In this document: positions 51,991 to 62,050 of the stretch, piece by piece | Position numbering within the stretch: the stretch's first letter is position 1 | How the letters are laid out: each line of letters starts with the position of its first letter | NCBI GenBank assembly: GCA_026315105.1 | Contig: CM048744.1 | Coordinates: forward strand, 661,419,676-661,483,675 | Source of the DNA: Locusta migratoria | Lineage: Eukaryota > Arthropoda > Insecta > Orthoptera > Acrididae | Direction of reading: 5' to 3' | DNA: 64,000 bases | Translations under genes and position numbers: made by a program | The notes under the pieces: model-generated | What the model was told of the DNA's origin: nothing | The model's database searches: none | Seen by the model: only the letters and a program-made list of their open reading frames with translations

Positions 51991-52751
51991 TTTTCTTGTT
52001 TACCTGTTCTGTTGCGACTGTTACCGGTCTGGTTTCTGTGGCAATAACTCTGACGGTATCATTCCGCGCCGTTGGCTAATCCGAGTACTTGATCTCGTCG
52101 TCGAGGAGTTGAACCATGGTATATTTTGATATTCGTCGGCAACTTCGTCCCCTTCATTTCCAAGACCAACGTTTGTTCTGTCACTGATAACTTGAGATAG
52201 ACCGCACGTTAAACTCTACTGTTTTCTTGTACACAACCGGAAATAAAAATTTGTGCACCCTCCTAGTGTTTTCCACTTCATCCAAGATTTATTGTTGAAA
52301 CAGTAAATGTGGAGTACACGAAATGGTTACATTTACAGGTTGACAGTTCAAGTAGTACAAAGGTATCACGTGTCGGTGTATACCGAACGCCCATATTAGT
52401 ACGTGTGTAGCCTCCGCGAGTGGCAATATAGATGCTTATCCTGCCAAAGAATATAATTACAGTCAGTGCTACTCCATTTTCTCTTCCTCGAAGTTAAAAT
52501 CCTGGTCCGTGTACTATGGTATACTAAGATCATGCTATTAAATACGATTTCACCAATGGTCTAAGATGTGTGGGAAACCATTCCGTAATTTGTTGATTTT
52601 TGTGTATGGTTATTTTCTGCAATTGCCAAATACCGATTATTTGTTACTAAACACACTGATACTCTCCCTTTATTGGAAGTAAACGCAGAAAATATCTTTA
52701 AGTAAATGCAAATCAGTCAACAAAGCCACGTCATAGATTCTTATTAATCAG
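51991..52751. other. No gene recognised
   Basis: Unclassified, AT-leaning. No TIR or motif-bearing ORF. Confidence 0.35.
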
Positions 52752-52948
52752 AAAATGTTCAACTGTTTGTAGAGCTTATGGGACTTAACTACGGGGTCAT
52801 CAGTACCTAAACCTACAAACTACTTATGAACTACCTTATAGTAAAGGAGGCACAGAAATCCATGTCCGAGGGGGGGTTTCGACCCCCGACCGCAGCGGCC
52901 GTGCAGACCGTGACTGGCACGCCGCAGACCGCTCGGCCACTGCGGCGT
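52752..52948 (-). mobile_element. SINE, type A/C-like, with short TSD
   Basis: Tail and head complete in reverse; the head is CGCCGCAGTGGCCGAGCGG with type A central GTCACGGTCTGCACGGCC. ATTAATC lies on both sides as a possible TSD. Confidence 0.82.
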
Positions 52949-53153
52949 GCACTAATTAATCGCAAAGGACATTAATGTCATTAGAGCACAAACTCGGATT
53001 TGATAAGAAACACGGAATGCCCCTTTTAAATAACCGACGTATAATCTAATCATGGTGGCAGCGCAGTGATTTCAAAAATATTGCCTCAGAATACTTGTGT
53101 AGTCCTTTTATCACGATGCCACATCGCTCGAATGTAAGATACCCATGCACAGA

Positions 53154-53190
53154 AGAAAAAAAAAAAAAAAAATAAAAAAAAAAAAAAATC
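53154..53190. repeat. A-rich run
   Basis: Interrupted poly-A with one T in the middle, followed by TCACAAGACTAGG. It could be a retrotransposon tail with a lost body. Confidence 0.7.
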
Positions 53191-53289
53191 ACAAGACTAG
53201 GAAGTTCATGTGCACAGCGCACGTTCATTAGCATGTTCTGAAGAAATGATTGGCATTGCAGTCGGCTCCGTTCAGTGCGTGTCCTGTTG

Positions 53290-53830
53290 TCTTATAGGTA
53301 CAGAGTCCACCGCGGGCCCTGATAACGCATCCCCTCAGTAATGGCATCGACGCCTAAAAGGCGCGAATGGCGTCCTGTGCCATAGCCATCCGTGCTTCAT
53401 TCACGTGGTTCCAAAGGTCATTTCTTGTGGATGACAATGGGTCACAGTGCTGCACCCATTGTGTCACCATATCCCACACATCTTCGATTGGCGACAAGTC
53501 TGGTGATATGGCACGCCAGGGCAAAAGGCTGACATCCTGTGATAAGAACAAAGCACGTGTTCCTGCAGGAACGTGTGCTCGTGCATTGTCTTGCCGAAAT
53601 ATGACATCTGTTTGTGTCGCGCAGAAGGGTATGGCTACGGATTGCAGAATGTTATTCACGTAGGTCAAACAGGTCTCAAATCCCGGACACGTACAAACTA
53701 TGATTTGTGGTTTATCCAATAGCACCACATACCATAAGCCCTTGAGTTGGCGCTGTGTCTTTTACGAATGCAGTCATTGCGACGGACTGTCACTCCTGAC
53801 AACGTACGATGTGTTCCATTGTTGCGCCAG
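53290..53830 (-). pseudogene. Tc1-like transposase C-terminal half
   Basis: Minus strand. YVNNILQSVAIPF leads to DVIFRQDNARAHVPAGTRAL with the second catalytic Asp. LLPWRAISPDLSPIEDVWDM follows with the Glu of DD34E about 34 residues later. AQDAIRAF leads to the usual SMP ending, after a stop. The upstream MVCGAIG-type region is in other frames, and a G run at 53869-53883 marks further decay. The N-terminal half was not found. It may be the same family as 1-419. Confidence 0.85.
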
Positions 53831-53867
53831 TCCTGCAAAGTTATCCGGATGAGGTTACTCTCTTCTT

Positions 53868-53947
53868 CGGGGGGGGGGGGGGGGATGTCCTGGGTGGTGC
53901 GATCTGGCCCATCTGTGAGCAGCGGCGTATCAACTGGGGGGGGGGGG
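53868..53947. repeat. Two poly-G runs
   Basis: G runs of about 14 lie near 53869-53883 and about 11 near 53937-53947. Low complexity; they create the glycine-rich ORF ends seen here. Confidence 0.85.
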
Positions 53948-53979
53948 TAGGATATGCAGTTCCCCCTCCCCTCACTTCA

Positions 53980-54154
53980 TCTTCGTGAAGCTTATGGGAC
54001 TTAACTGTGAGGTCAACAGTCCCTAAACTTAAAAACTACTTATGAAATACCTTATACTAAAGACAACACTACATCCATGCCCGAGGGGGGATTCGAACCC
54101 CCTGCGGGTAACGGCCTGTCGCAGCATAACGCCTCATTGCGCTCGGCCGCGGCG
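53980..54154 (-). mobile_element. Type C SINE with perfect 12-bp TSD
   Basis: Head GGCGCCGCGGCCGAGCGC in reverse and B box GGTTCGAATCC. The tail lacks the ACAAACATTTGAACATTT end. CCCCTCACTTCA flanks at 53968-53979 and 54155-54166. Confidence 0.9.
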
Positions 54155-54166
54155 CCCCTCACTTCA

Positions 54167-55269
54167 AACTTTGGAGGAGCAAGAGATGGTTTCTGCCCCT
54201 TCATATTCGCTTGGTATTATTTGATCTTTAGGCAGAACCAGTGAATAAACTATGCTGACGTCAGTAATTATGGGACAGTGTTTTTATGGCAGCTATTTTT
54301 GCCTTTAACTGAAGCATCTTGCAACACCTACTACATTCTGTTCTCTCCTTTCGTCCCATTTTTCAACCTGTAACTGCTAATAGGAAACAACATCTGATGC
54401 ATATTTAACAAATTCTGCATAGCAGTAACGTGCTTTTATGTCAAAGAAATGATTTAAAAGTCGCTATTATATGTATGTGATTCAGCACTAAAATATTTGA
54501 CGAGTCATCCAGTTTTAATTTTTATTTTATTTTAGAAAACGGAAATGGGGACGTTTCGCTGGCGGGAACACCTCGTCTAAATGAAAGTTCCATGACCTCT
54601 TTATTGCCTCCCCTCCTCTCCCCCTGTAAAGACGTAGTTCGTACATGACTGTCTGCAACGCATCCTGAACGTCACACTGACTCATGACCTTCGGTTTATA
54701 ACGGCAACGAGAGCCACAGGCACATTTTACAGGTAGGTGGTGTTGCGCCGCGATATCATTGTTGACCTGGAACCCTCCCGACATGACTCAAATGCTAATG
54801 ATAGTTTCTGCACAACATATCTATCTACTTGTGCTGAGAATGTGAACTGTTTCAAGCCTTTCCAGGTGTTCTTTTTTCCTTTTTTCTGAACATGAATGTG
54901 GTTCAGAAAACTTTAACGTTACTACTGATCTAATTTTATAGGATCAAAGATACATTTGAATGTCACAAGGTAAATATTACCAGAGAATGGAATTCTTGTA
55001 GGCGGAGTCTTGGAGCGAACACGGGGAGTATAAAATAGTATTTTGTATACCCTGAATGTCATTCTTGTATGGAAAATCCCCTAGAGTTTCAGTTACCCAA
55101 TGCAGAACATATTTTATATATGCATGTAGGTAAACACATTTTATTTGTTTATTGCTTCTGTGATTATTGAATGTAAAATTGAGCGTGTAGTTTCGTATTA
55201 TTGATGACAGAGAGTGCTTTGAAGGTTAGTAAAACACAGTGCCGACATATACTTCTGGCAAATAACGTC
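54167..55269. other. No gene recognised; one 85-codon ORF noted
   Basis: Minus ORF 54784-54527 reads HHLPVKCACGSRCRYKP and SWNFHLDEVFPPAKRPHF, less repetitive than most ORFs here. I do not recognise it, and no second conserved copy or splice context was seen. The rest is AT-rich. Confidence 0.3.
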
Positions 55270-55407
55270 AATGTCACAACCTAGAAACATTACTCTCACT
55301 ACACAACTGAATATCAAAACGAGCGACAATCGAGCTGTCTCAGAAAACAGGAAAGTTGAAGGTTCAACAGCATGTTTCGTTGGACGTTTTATAAAGCACT
55401 GCAAACA
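55270..55407 (-). repeat. Left half of a ~140-bp inverted repeat pair
   Basis: In reverse it shares TTTGCAGTGCTTTATAAA, TTTCCTGTTTTCTGA, CGTTTTGATATTCAGT and TGTTTCTAGGTTGTGACA with 56094-56233. Identity is roughly four bases in five by eye. ORFs on both copies (55440-55198 and 56099-56305) encode similar FLFS....LVLIFS..RV.FLGCD strings, which may be chance conservation of the DNA. Confidence 0.7.
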
Positions 55408-56093
55408 AGCAGATTCTTTTTGGTTCAAATTTTTGCTCACGAAGAATGTTCACTGTCAGTACTGGCATATCCCCTCACTCCATGCGGCATTATGCAGTGG
55501 GCTATATGACGTAATGCAAGGCATCAACGCATTGTCTCGTGATAAGGAACTTTGGACCCCTGCATCTCCGGCACCGGCACGTTACTGTAGGCGGTCCTAA
55601 CGACCTCGTCTACGGAAGCTGGTTACAGTGTTCTTAGAGGTACAGTAAACATTGACGGAATCAAATCCCCTGTCAGGAAAAGTACACATGTTCCTGTAAG
55701 CTTGAGCCTCACCGACGTGACTGCCAGTTGATAGAACGCCATTGTGGCTGGAGCGTCCGCTGTATAGACAGTAGTGAAACGGTGGTCTTCATTTGCATCA
55801 CAACTGCGCTAGTTAATAGCTAACGGTAGAGCGTGTGGGGCGCAGATATGTATCTCATCTCTTTCATCGGCTTAACTATCCCATTGCAAAACCTATTCTT
55901 CCTAGTCTTAGAACTGTGTCCCGTAAGATGCAGAAAGCGTGAAGTTATGTGCTCCCATGTTAATCCCGTACCACTGGATGCTGAAGCCACTTAGCGTTTA
56001 TTCCTCTTCCGTTTGCCCCTAAAATGTGTCCTGATTAGCATTGGAGACGCTGTCACTGAACCGAACAATCACAGGTTTCGAAAAGATTCTTCC
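55408..56093. other. Interior between the inverted repeats, nothing recognised
   Basis: No transposase motif or tRNA-like head. The plus ORF 55271-55600 has no family motif. Confidence 0.35.
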
Positions 56094-56233
56094 GTGGTTT
56101 GTTTGCAGTGCTTTATAAACCGCCAGTGAAACACACTATTCAGCCTTTAGCTTTCCTGTTTTCTGATGGAGTTCCATTGTCGTTCGTTTTGATATTCAGT
56201 CGTATAGAACGAGTATTGTTTCTAGGTTGTGAC
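56094..56233 (+). repeat. Right half of the ~140-bp inverted repeat pair
   Basis: Partner of 55270-55407, about 690 bp away. Together they could be the ends of an unclassified element or two dispersed copies of one repeat. No TSD was found. Confidence 0.7.
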
Positions 56234-57350
56234 AGTTTATGTCATCCCTTGTTTAGAATGGGCAGATATGTGACCTTATTGCGTAGCTACTTCCTACGTA
56301 CTTAGTCATTAGGAAACGTACTTGGCACCACGTACTATCTTTACAATAGCGTGTGAGTACGAGGGTTCCACCTGATAAGGTAGTATATTGACTCTACTCC
56401 AATGAGCACGACAAAGATTGGCGTCTGATCTGTTGCCTTTTCTCTTGCTCAACAGATATTTGCTTTAAAATTCAAATCAAATGTAATGACATCTGTGTTA
56501 GAAACATAGGCACGTTACTAATATCATTTTTAAGAATTGCGGCGTCTGTTCTTTTGAGTACTTAGGCCACGTGATGGAAGGTGATGTCATGGACACATCC
56601 AAACACTGTAGTTCCTTTCTGGTCATTTTATAACGTGTGCACGTCGAGGCACGTTCCTGCGCTGGTTCCTTACAATCGAATGGGACAAACAACTATTTCA
56701 CGTCAGTGACGGAAGTCATATGACCGCCTGTTCCAGTTCTACGTCATCTGCAGCGCTTCAAAGCGACCATCATGCTCTTTTAAGTCTGGCAGTAATATTT
56801 TACCCGGTAACGTTATATCTGCCTGCTTTTCTGACAAATTCAGATGAGCCAAAACAGTTATAACCCCTGCCCATCATGGGACACTGAGGGCAGATGACAG
56901 GGTTGGGAAAGAAGGTGCTTCGAAAAGAATGAGCTGATTTTAAGATTTATTGCCAAAAACATTGCACAGAAAGGGATAATTGCAAAAAACAAAAATTGTG
57001 ACTGTGAAACTTTTGCGTTTATCTGTTGCACTTATTTGACAAACTGTAATGTTTTCATCGTTTCTTTGGAAGTGATCACATTCATGCGAACACGTAAATC
57101 GAGCAAGCAGGCATATCTCACTCACTGACCAGGCGTACAAGGTGAGGCGATACGCGATTACCATCATATGACACACACACTTTCATTAATAACGTTTATG
57201 ATATACCAGTCGTGTTTTCCGCTGGAGGATTCGGTTGAATTGTCAATTAAGGAGGCACTTGATTTCGACGGCTAATAGAGCAGGTCTCTGGCACGGACAT
57301 TACACCGTAACAGACACAGAATACAGTGAACAGGGCCGACTGGTGGTGGT
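56234..57350. other. 1.1 kb without a recognised feature
   Basis: Short ORFs only, no repeat boundary seen. Confidence 0.35.
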
Positions 57351-57640
57351 GGGGGGGGGGGGGGGGGGGGGTTGAACCGTTCCATCACCCAGGGCGGTAC
57401 ATTTTTGGTGGCGGTACAGTTTTCAATTTCCATGTTGTTCCAAAGGTAAGCTCAAGCCGCGCAGAATGTCCGCGTGGTTTAAGGCGTCGTGCTACAGACA
57501 GAAAAATTGAGTATGTCGAAAAAATTCCCGTGGGGGGAGAGGCGGCTCTTGTAATTTCGGCATTGAACGGCAAAATCACTGGAGCCGGCTCTGTTGAACC
57601 GAGATGTCAGTGGCTAGACGGATAGTTGATAATTTGTGAA

Positions 57641-57672
<32 letters not shown>
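57351..57672. repeat. Poly-G run, SINE head piece and poly-A run
   Basis: A G run fills 57351-57371. 57456-57499 (GCCGCGCAGAATGTCCGCGT, GGTTTAAGGCGTCGTG) is the 5' head of a type D SINE without body. An A run fills 57643-57672. The 99- and 134-codon ORFs here are driven by these runs. Confidence 0.6.
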
Positions 57673-57675
<3 letters not shown>

Positions 57676-57929
57676 TGAAGAATCAAACAAGGATCTCTCA
57701 CGTCGCAGGCCACCGCGATTGCTACTTGACCGCGACGACAAGGCTCTTGAGACTTCCCTTATGTTGCACATCTCATGCTTGGACCGTTCACTATTTTTAT
57801 TTTGTTTATTTTTCCACAGCGATGACGATGATGATAATCGTGTGGCATTTGTGACCGTTACACTCCAGCCGCGATTCTGTTCGGCCTGCCTGGTGCAAGG
57901 CTCGTTAGGTGACGCCAATGGGCGTCTTG

Positions 57930-58340
57930 CGAGTCTACATCTACATGAGTACCCTGAAGTCTCATTGAAGTATATGGCAAGGGTTCATCGAACCACTTTC
58001 ATGATATTTCTCTACAGTTCCATTCTCTAATAGTTCGCAGAAAAAAGGAACACCAAAATCTTTCTGTTTTCGATCTGATTTCTCTTATTTTATTATGGTG
58101 ATCATGTCTCCCTATGTAGGTGGGAGCTAACAATATATGTTCGCATTCTGAAGAGAAAGTTGGTGACAAATTTCGCAAATGGATCTCGCCGCAACAAATA
58201 ACGTCTTTCTTTTAGTGATTTCCACCCCAACTCTTGCATTATTTCCGTCACACTCCCCCCCCCCCCCCTATATCGCGATAATACAAAACGAACTGTCCTC
58301 TGAATTTCCTCTAAATGATCCGTCAGTCCCACCTGGTGTG
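57930..58340 (-). pseudogene. LINE 3' end, copy 1 (RT-type C-terminus)
   Basis: On the minus strand LEEIQRTVRFVLSRYRGGGG, SVTEIMQELGWKSLKERR and FRMRTYIVSSHLHRET match the end of the LINE at 44891-46370. The 3' end reads CTACATCTACATGAG in reverse at 57933. 5' truncated at about 58340. Confidence 0.8.
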
Positions 58341-58893
58341 GATCTACATCTACATAGATACTCTACAAATCACATTTAAGTGCCTGGCAGAGGGTTCATT
58401 AACCACTTTCATAACTTTTCTCTACCGTTCCATTCCCTAATAGCGCGCGGGAAGAAAGAACACCTAAATCGTTCCGTTTTCGATCTGATTTCTTTATTTT
58501 ATTGGGATGGTCATGTCTCCCTATTTTCACATTAAGAAGTAAAAGTCGGTGATTGAAACTTCGGAAACAGATCACGCCGCAATGAATAACGTCTTTCTTT
58601 TAATGATTTCCACCTCAATTCGTGCAACATTTCCGTAACGCTTCCCCCCTCCCCCGCCGTAACGTAATAAAACAAAACTAGCTGCCCTTCTCTGAACCTT
58701 CTCAATGTCTTCCATCAGTCCCACCTGGTGTGGGTCCCACAAGGGGCAATAGTACTCCAGGAGAGGACGCGCAAGTGTGATGTAGGCAGTCTCTTTGGTG
58801 GAGCTGGTGCATCTTCGAAGTGTTCTGCCAATGAAACGTAACCTTTGGTTCGCCTTCCCCACAATATTTTCTGTGTGTTCTCTCCAGTCAATG
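58341..58893 (-). pseudogene. LINE 3' end, copy 2 (RT-type C-terminus)
   Basis: The 3' end (CTACATCTACATAG in reverse) starts directly at the 5' edge of copy 1. RLRFIGRTLRRCTSSTKETA and LLEYYCPLWDPHQVGL are clear, then VQRRAASFVLLRYGGGGG. A C/G run near 58648 interrupts the frame. Confidence 0.82.
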
Positions 58894-58985
58894 CGCAGCA
58901 ATACTCTAAAATAGGACGCACAGGTGTAGTGTAGGCAGTTTCTTTAGCAGAACTGGTGCATCTTCTAAAGGTTCTGCCAATGAAA
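58894..58985 (-). pseudogene. LINE 3' end, copy 3, short piece
   Basis: HFIGRTFRRCTSSAKETAYT and PVRPILEYCCAL repeat the same segment as in copy 2. It is joined after INWREHTENI-type coding of copy 2 and is cut at about 58985, next to a tRNA-like repeat. Confidence 0.7.
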
Positions 58986-59075
58986 TGTTGATGATGGTGT
59001 GGGCAGCACAAAACCCAGTCCGACGGGACTGGGAATCGAACCCAGGACCCCACCCCGCTGTCCACTGGTCTCCAC
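58985..59075 (-). mobile_element. Type G-like tRNA-like repeat
   Basis: ACTGGGAATCGAACCCAGGA and CTGTCCACTGGTCTCC are a T arm/B box and D arm in reverse. Related to 41195-41335 by arrangement. Confidence 0.45.
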
Positions 59076-59557
59076 AGTTCCACGCATCATCTTCCTGTTT
59101 CCTTGCTCGGTCTGTGTTAAGATGTTGGCGGGCCACGGTACCCTTGAATCTTGTGGGGAGCTTCCCCGGGCAGCGGCGCTCCCTGTGGCGAGCAAGTCGG
59201 CCAGTGGCCCGCGTTACTGTTCAGTTTCCGGGCTGCGCGGCGGCGCGCGACGGCCCGTGAACGGCTGCGCGCCGGCCACCGGTGAACGACCCCCGTAATG
59301 GCCGCGCCACACATTTCTCATCCCGCTCCACGATCTACTAACACCTACCTGGAGCTGCTCGAAAGCGCTTCAGATGCACGTTCTCCCTGCTGCACTGGGT
59401 TTGAACTGGCCTAAAGCTGGTCCAGTGGCGACCAGGACCGACTAGGACCGTGTAATAACCTTGTTCCAAAGAGATAAAGACTTTATGACGAGTTTTATGG
59501 TTTATGTATTACATCACCTGTTTTTATTTCGTTGGCACTGTAAGCTCGCCTGCCTTA
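59076..59557. other. GC-rich patch, no gene recognised
   Basis: 59130-59310 is very GC- and CpG-rich (GGCTGCGCGGCGGCGCGCGA) with overlapping ORFs in five frames. It may be a CpG-rich repeat; no exon evidence. Confidence 0.4.
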
Positions 59558-60194
59558 CCCTGTGGGCCACACCACCAGGCTGCTACGTCTGGGCCACACC
59601 ATAGGCCTCAGAGGCCCACAAGATATATAATAATTGAAAACTCTTTAAGAAATTCAATGTCATGATAACGATGAGGGTATAATACATTAAATAACCTCGA
59701 ATAACATAAAAGAAATATACATTTCTTCAAGAAACCACAAAACAAAATAACCAAACTCTCATAAATTAAATAATAGTAGTCTAAACTTCATATAACGCAA
59801 AATATCCATCATATTCGAAAACCACGTTCAATTAATAAGGTTTAAAACTAAAATTGGTATCATAAAATTCAGCGGAAGATTCTCATTTTTTACTGTTACA
59901 ATTTGGACAAATTTTTTGTGGTGCTTACAGAAATCACACTGCATTTTTGGTTTCCTTTGTTTTTAGTAGTCACAAAACTTACAGTAAGTTCTTTTGGGAA
60001 TAGCTCCTTACTCAATTTCTTCATGAGCTGCTTCTGCAGGTGATGTTTAGGCATCTATAAATACTGTCCTGCAGAGACAACTAACTAGAGGAGGCTTACA
60101 TGTGAGGCACGTCCCATCCAGCTGTGTTGGAGCGGGATTAGACAGGTGTGAGTGAGCATCTGGGCCTCCGAGGCCTATCGTGTGGCCGGCAGGG
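59558..60194 (-). mobile_element. piggyBac remnant with TIRs and Cys-rich C-terminus
   Basis: The right end is bordered by TTAA (60195-60198); the left by TTA (59555-59557), a decayed TTAA. CCCTG begins each end, and GGGCCACACCATAGGCCTC (59590) pairs with GAGGCCTATCGTGTGGCC (60170) in reverse. On the minus strand near 59990-59890, TYCKFCDY, then MQCDFCKHHKKF and, in another frame, CPNCN resemble the Cys-rich zinc-binding tail of piggyBac transposases. The catalytic core is missing. Confidence 0.62.
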
Positions 60195-60306
60195 TTAATT
60201 CTCTGAAACGTTCATTATTTTATCATGGTTCTTATGCGTTAAAGTCTTTTTTTATCAACTTAAATAAACTATTTATTGCATCGGTAAAGTACATGACAGT
60301 TGTGAA

Positions 60307-60502
60307 GCAGCGGTGGAGTGGCCGAGCGCATTGAGGTGCTATGCTCCGATGCGCGAGGCCGTTCCCCAACGTGGGTTCGAATCCTACCTCGGGCATGGAT
60401 GTTTCTGTGGTCTTTAGTGTAAGTTAAACTAAATAGTTTGTAAGTTTAGTGACTGATGACCCCGCAGTTAAGTCCCATAAGCTTAACAAACATTTGAACA
60501 TT
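60307..60502 (+). mobile_element. Type C SINE with perfect 13-bp TSD
   Basis: Head GCAGCGGTGGAGTGGCCGAG, B box GGGTTCGAATCC and complete tail. TGACAGTTGTGAA flanks at 60294-60306 and 60503-60515. This is the best type C copy here. Confidence 0.93.
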
Positions 60503-60515
60503 TGACAGTTGTGAA

Positions 60516-61386
60516 TCCAAGACGTGACTAGGTCTAGACTGAATAACAGCATCGTGACAAGATCTAGACTAAAACGAGACAACTTCTAGACTAAAATATA
60601 AATCTGACGTCCGCACATTTTATACATCGCAGTATGTGCTCAAACAATCTAGAACAAATGTGTTGCAATATAGTTTCTTACTAACATTAACTGTTAAGCA
60701 TGAATGAATCCACCAAAAACAAGAAATACATGAAATTATTTAGTATAAAACAAAAATTACTAGTGCAGTGTCTGATTTAGTTGTATAATTTAGACTGGAC
60801 ATTTTATGGCAATAACCAAACTTTTGAGGTAAACACACCATGACAAATGGTGAAGTAGATTACAAAAGACATTAGGGAATGTTAATGATAAAATCTGTTA
60901 ACAAAAATGGATTATTGCACAATATTGTTACAAGGTTTTTTACGAACAGAAACAATTTAACAAAAAAATCTAGAAAAATGTTGTTACGGTAAAATATTAT
61001 CGTATAGTAAACATAAGCATTGTGTAAATCTCTATATACAGTATTTAAAAGCGAAAAGGCACTCACTCACTCACTGACTAAACACCAAATCTCGGAAACT
61101 ACTTTACCCGTGAAGCTGAAATTTGGCAGGAATGTACTTTATAGGTAGAAAAAATCAGCTAAGAAAGGATTTTGCGATAGGGCCGGTATTTCACGAGACA
61201 GACGTCATAAACAATGAAAACGTCACAGTCTTGCGACACGTGATAGTGTGAGTTTATCAGTCCACTATTTGAAAAGGAGAGCACTTAGTGACTTGCAACA
61301 AACTTTAACACACACACAAACACACACACACACACACACCACTGGACGTACGACCCACAGTTCATGAGATATGGAGTTATAAACAA
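60516..61386. other. No gene recognised; AT-rich, AC microsatellite
   Basis: AT-rich with GACTAGGTCTAGAC-type short repeats at 60524-60600, ACTCACTCACTCACTGAC near 61063 and (CA)n at 61310-61338. Phrases like CTCGGAAACTACTTTACCC followed by AAATTTGGCAGGAA are common in arthropod dispersed repeats. Confidence 0.35.
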
Positions 61387-62050
61387 CTAGTTGAGAAACC
61401 CAGCGTTACTTGGGTTAGAATATGTGGCATGAGAGACAGTTTGAGTATTATTCTAAATATGAGATGAATACAGACTGTTTAATTGTGAAGCAGTTATCGT
61501 GCTTAAGGTATTCTGGCCGCGTTGTGTATTAATGGGTGAGTGTGGTGGGCGAAACCCCACGAAATATGGAGTAATAAATAATCTTATGTGGCTAAATAAT
61601 ACACGAACTCCGTGTATGTGAAAATATATGGGGCCAATGCAAGTTTAGTAATACTGTTTTAACATAATAGTATTTAAATGAAGCTGGAAGAGATTGGACG
61701 TTACTATATTTATCAAGGCATTTATTTTTCATTTCATATACATCAGTATAACATAATTTTTGTCTTCACAATACTTGCTTATAGACTATATTTGTAGTTT
61801 TCTTGTTGGGAGTGTAAAGGAACAAATGTGTAGGAGATCCAACTCGTGAGCACGCGACGTACAATTGTCCGTGAGAAAAGCACGATTCCGTTAAATTAAC
61901 GCCGCAGTATTATTTGAATGTTTGCCCCTGAGCTTTGTTGGTGTATGCTAATTTAACTGGAAACTGCAACCCAGATGATGATAAGGGTATTCGTGGTATA
62001 AAGACCGCCTGTCCCTTTTGTTTGACGGTCATTCATTATATTCGCAATAC
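61387..62050 (-). mobile_element. Helitron 3' part with helicase C-terminus
   Basis: The minus strand ends AACCCAAGTAACGCTGGGTT (a 6-bp stem hairpin), a short spacer and CTAG at 61390-61387 followed by T. Helitrons end in a hairpin plus CTRR and insert before T. Upstream on the same strand lies a helicase tail. 5' extent unknown; I see no TC-type 5' end. Confidence 0.68.
61775..62040 (-). pseudogene. Helitron Pif1-like helicase, C-terminal motifs
   Basis: VFIPRIPLSSSGLQFPVKLA, then NKAQGQTF, then SHGQLYVACSRVGSP and FLYTPNKKTTNIVYKQVL. These match the last motifs of Helitron helicases (Q-G-Q-T and Y-V-A-C-S-R-V, motif VI with the Arg finger). A stop lies right after QTFK. The Rep domain and Walker motifs were not found. 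Confidence 0.8.

Noticed and set aside
57626..58030. 134-codon plus ORF starting with poly-Lys
   Set aside because: Driven by the A run and continuing antisense through a LINE 3' end.
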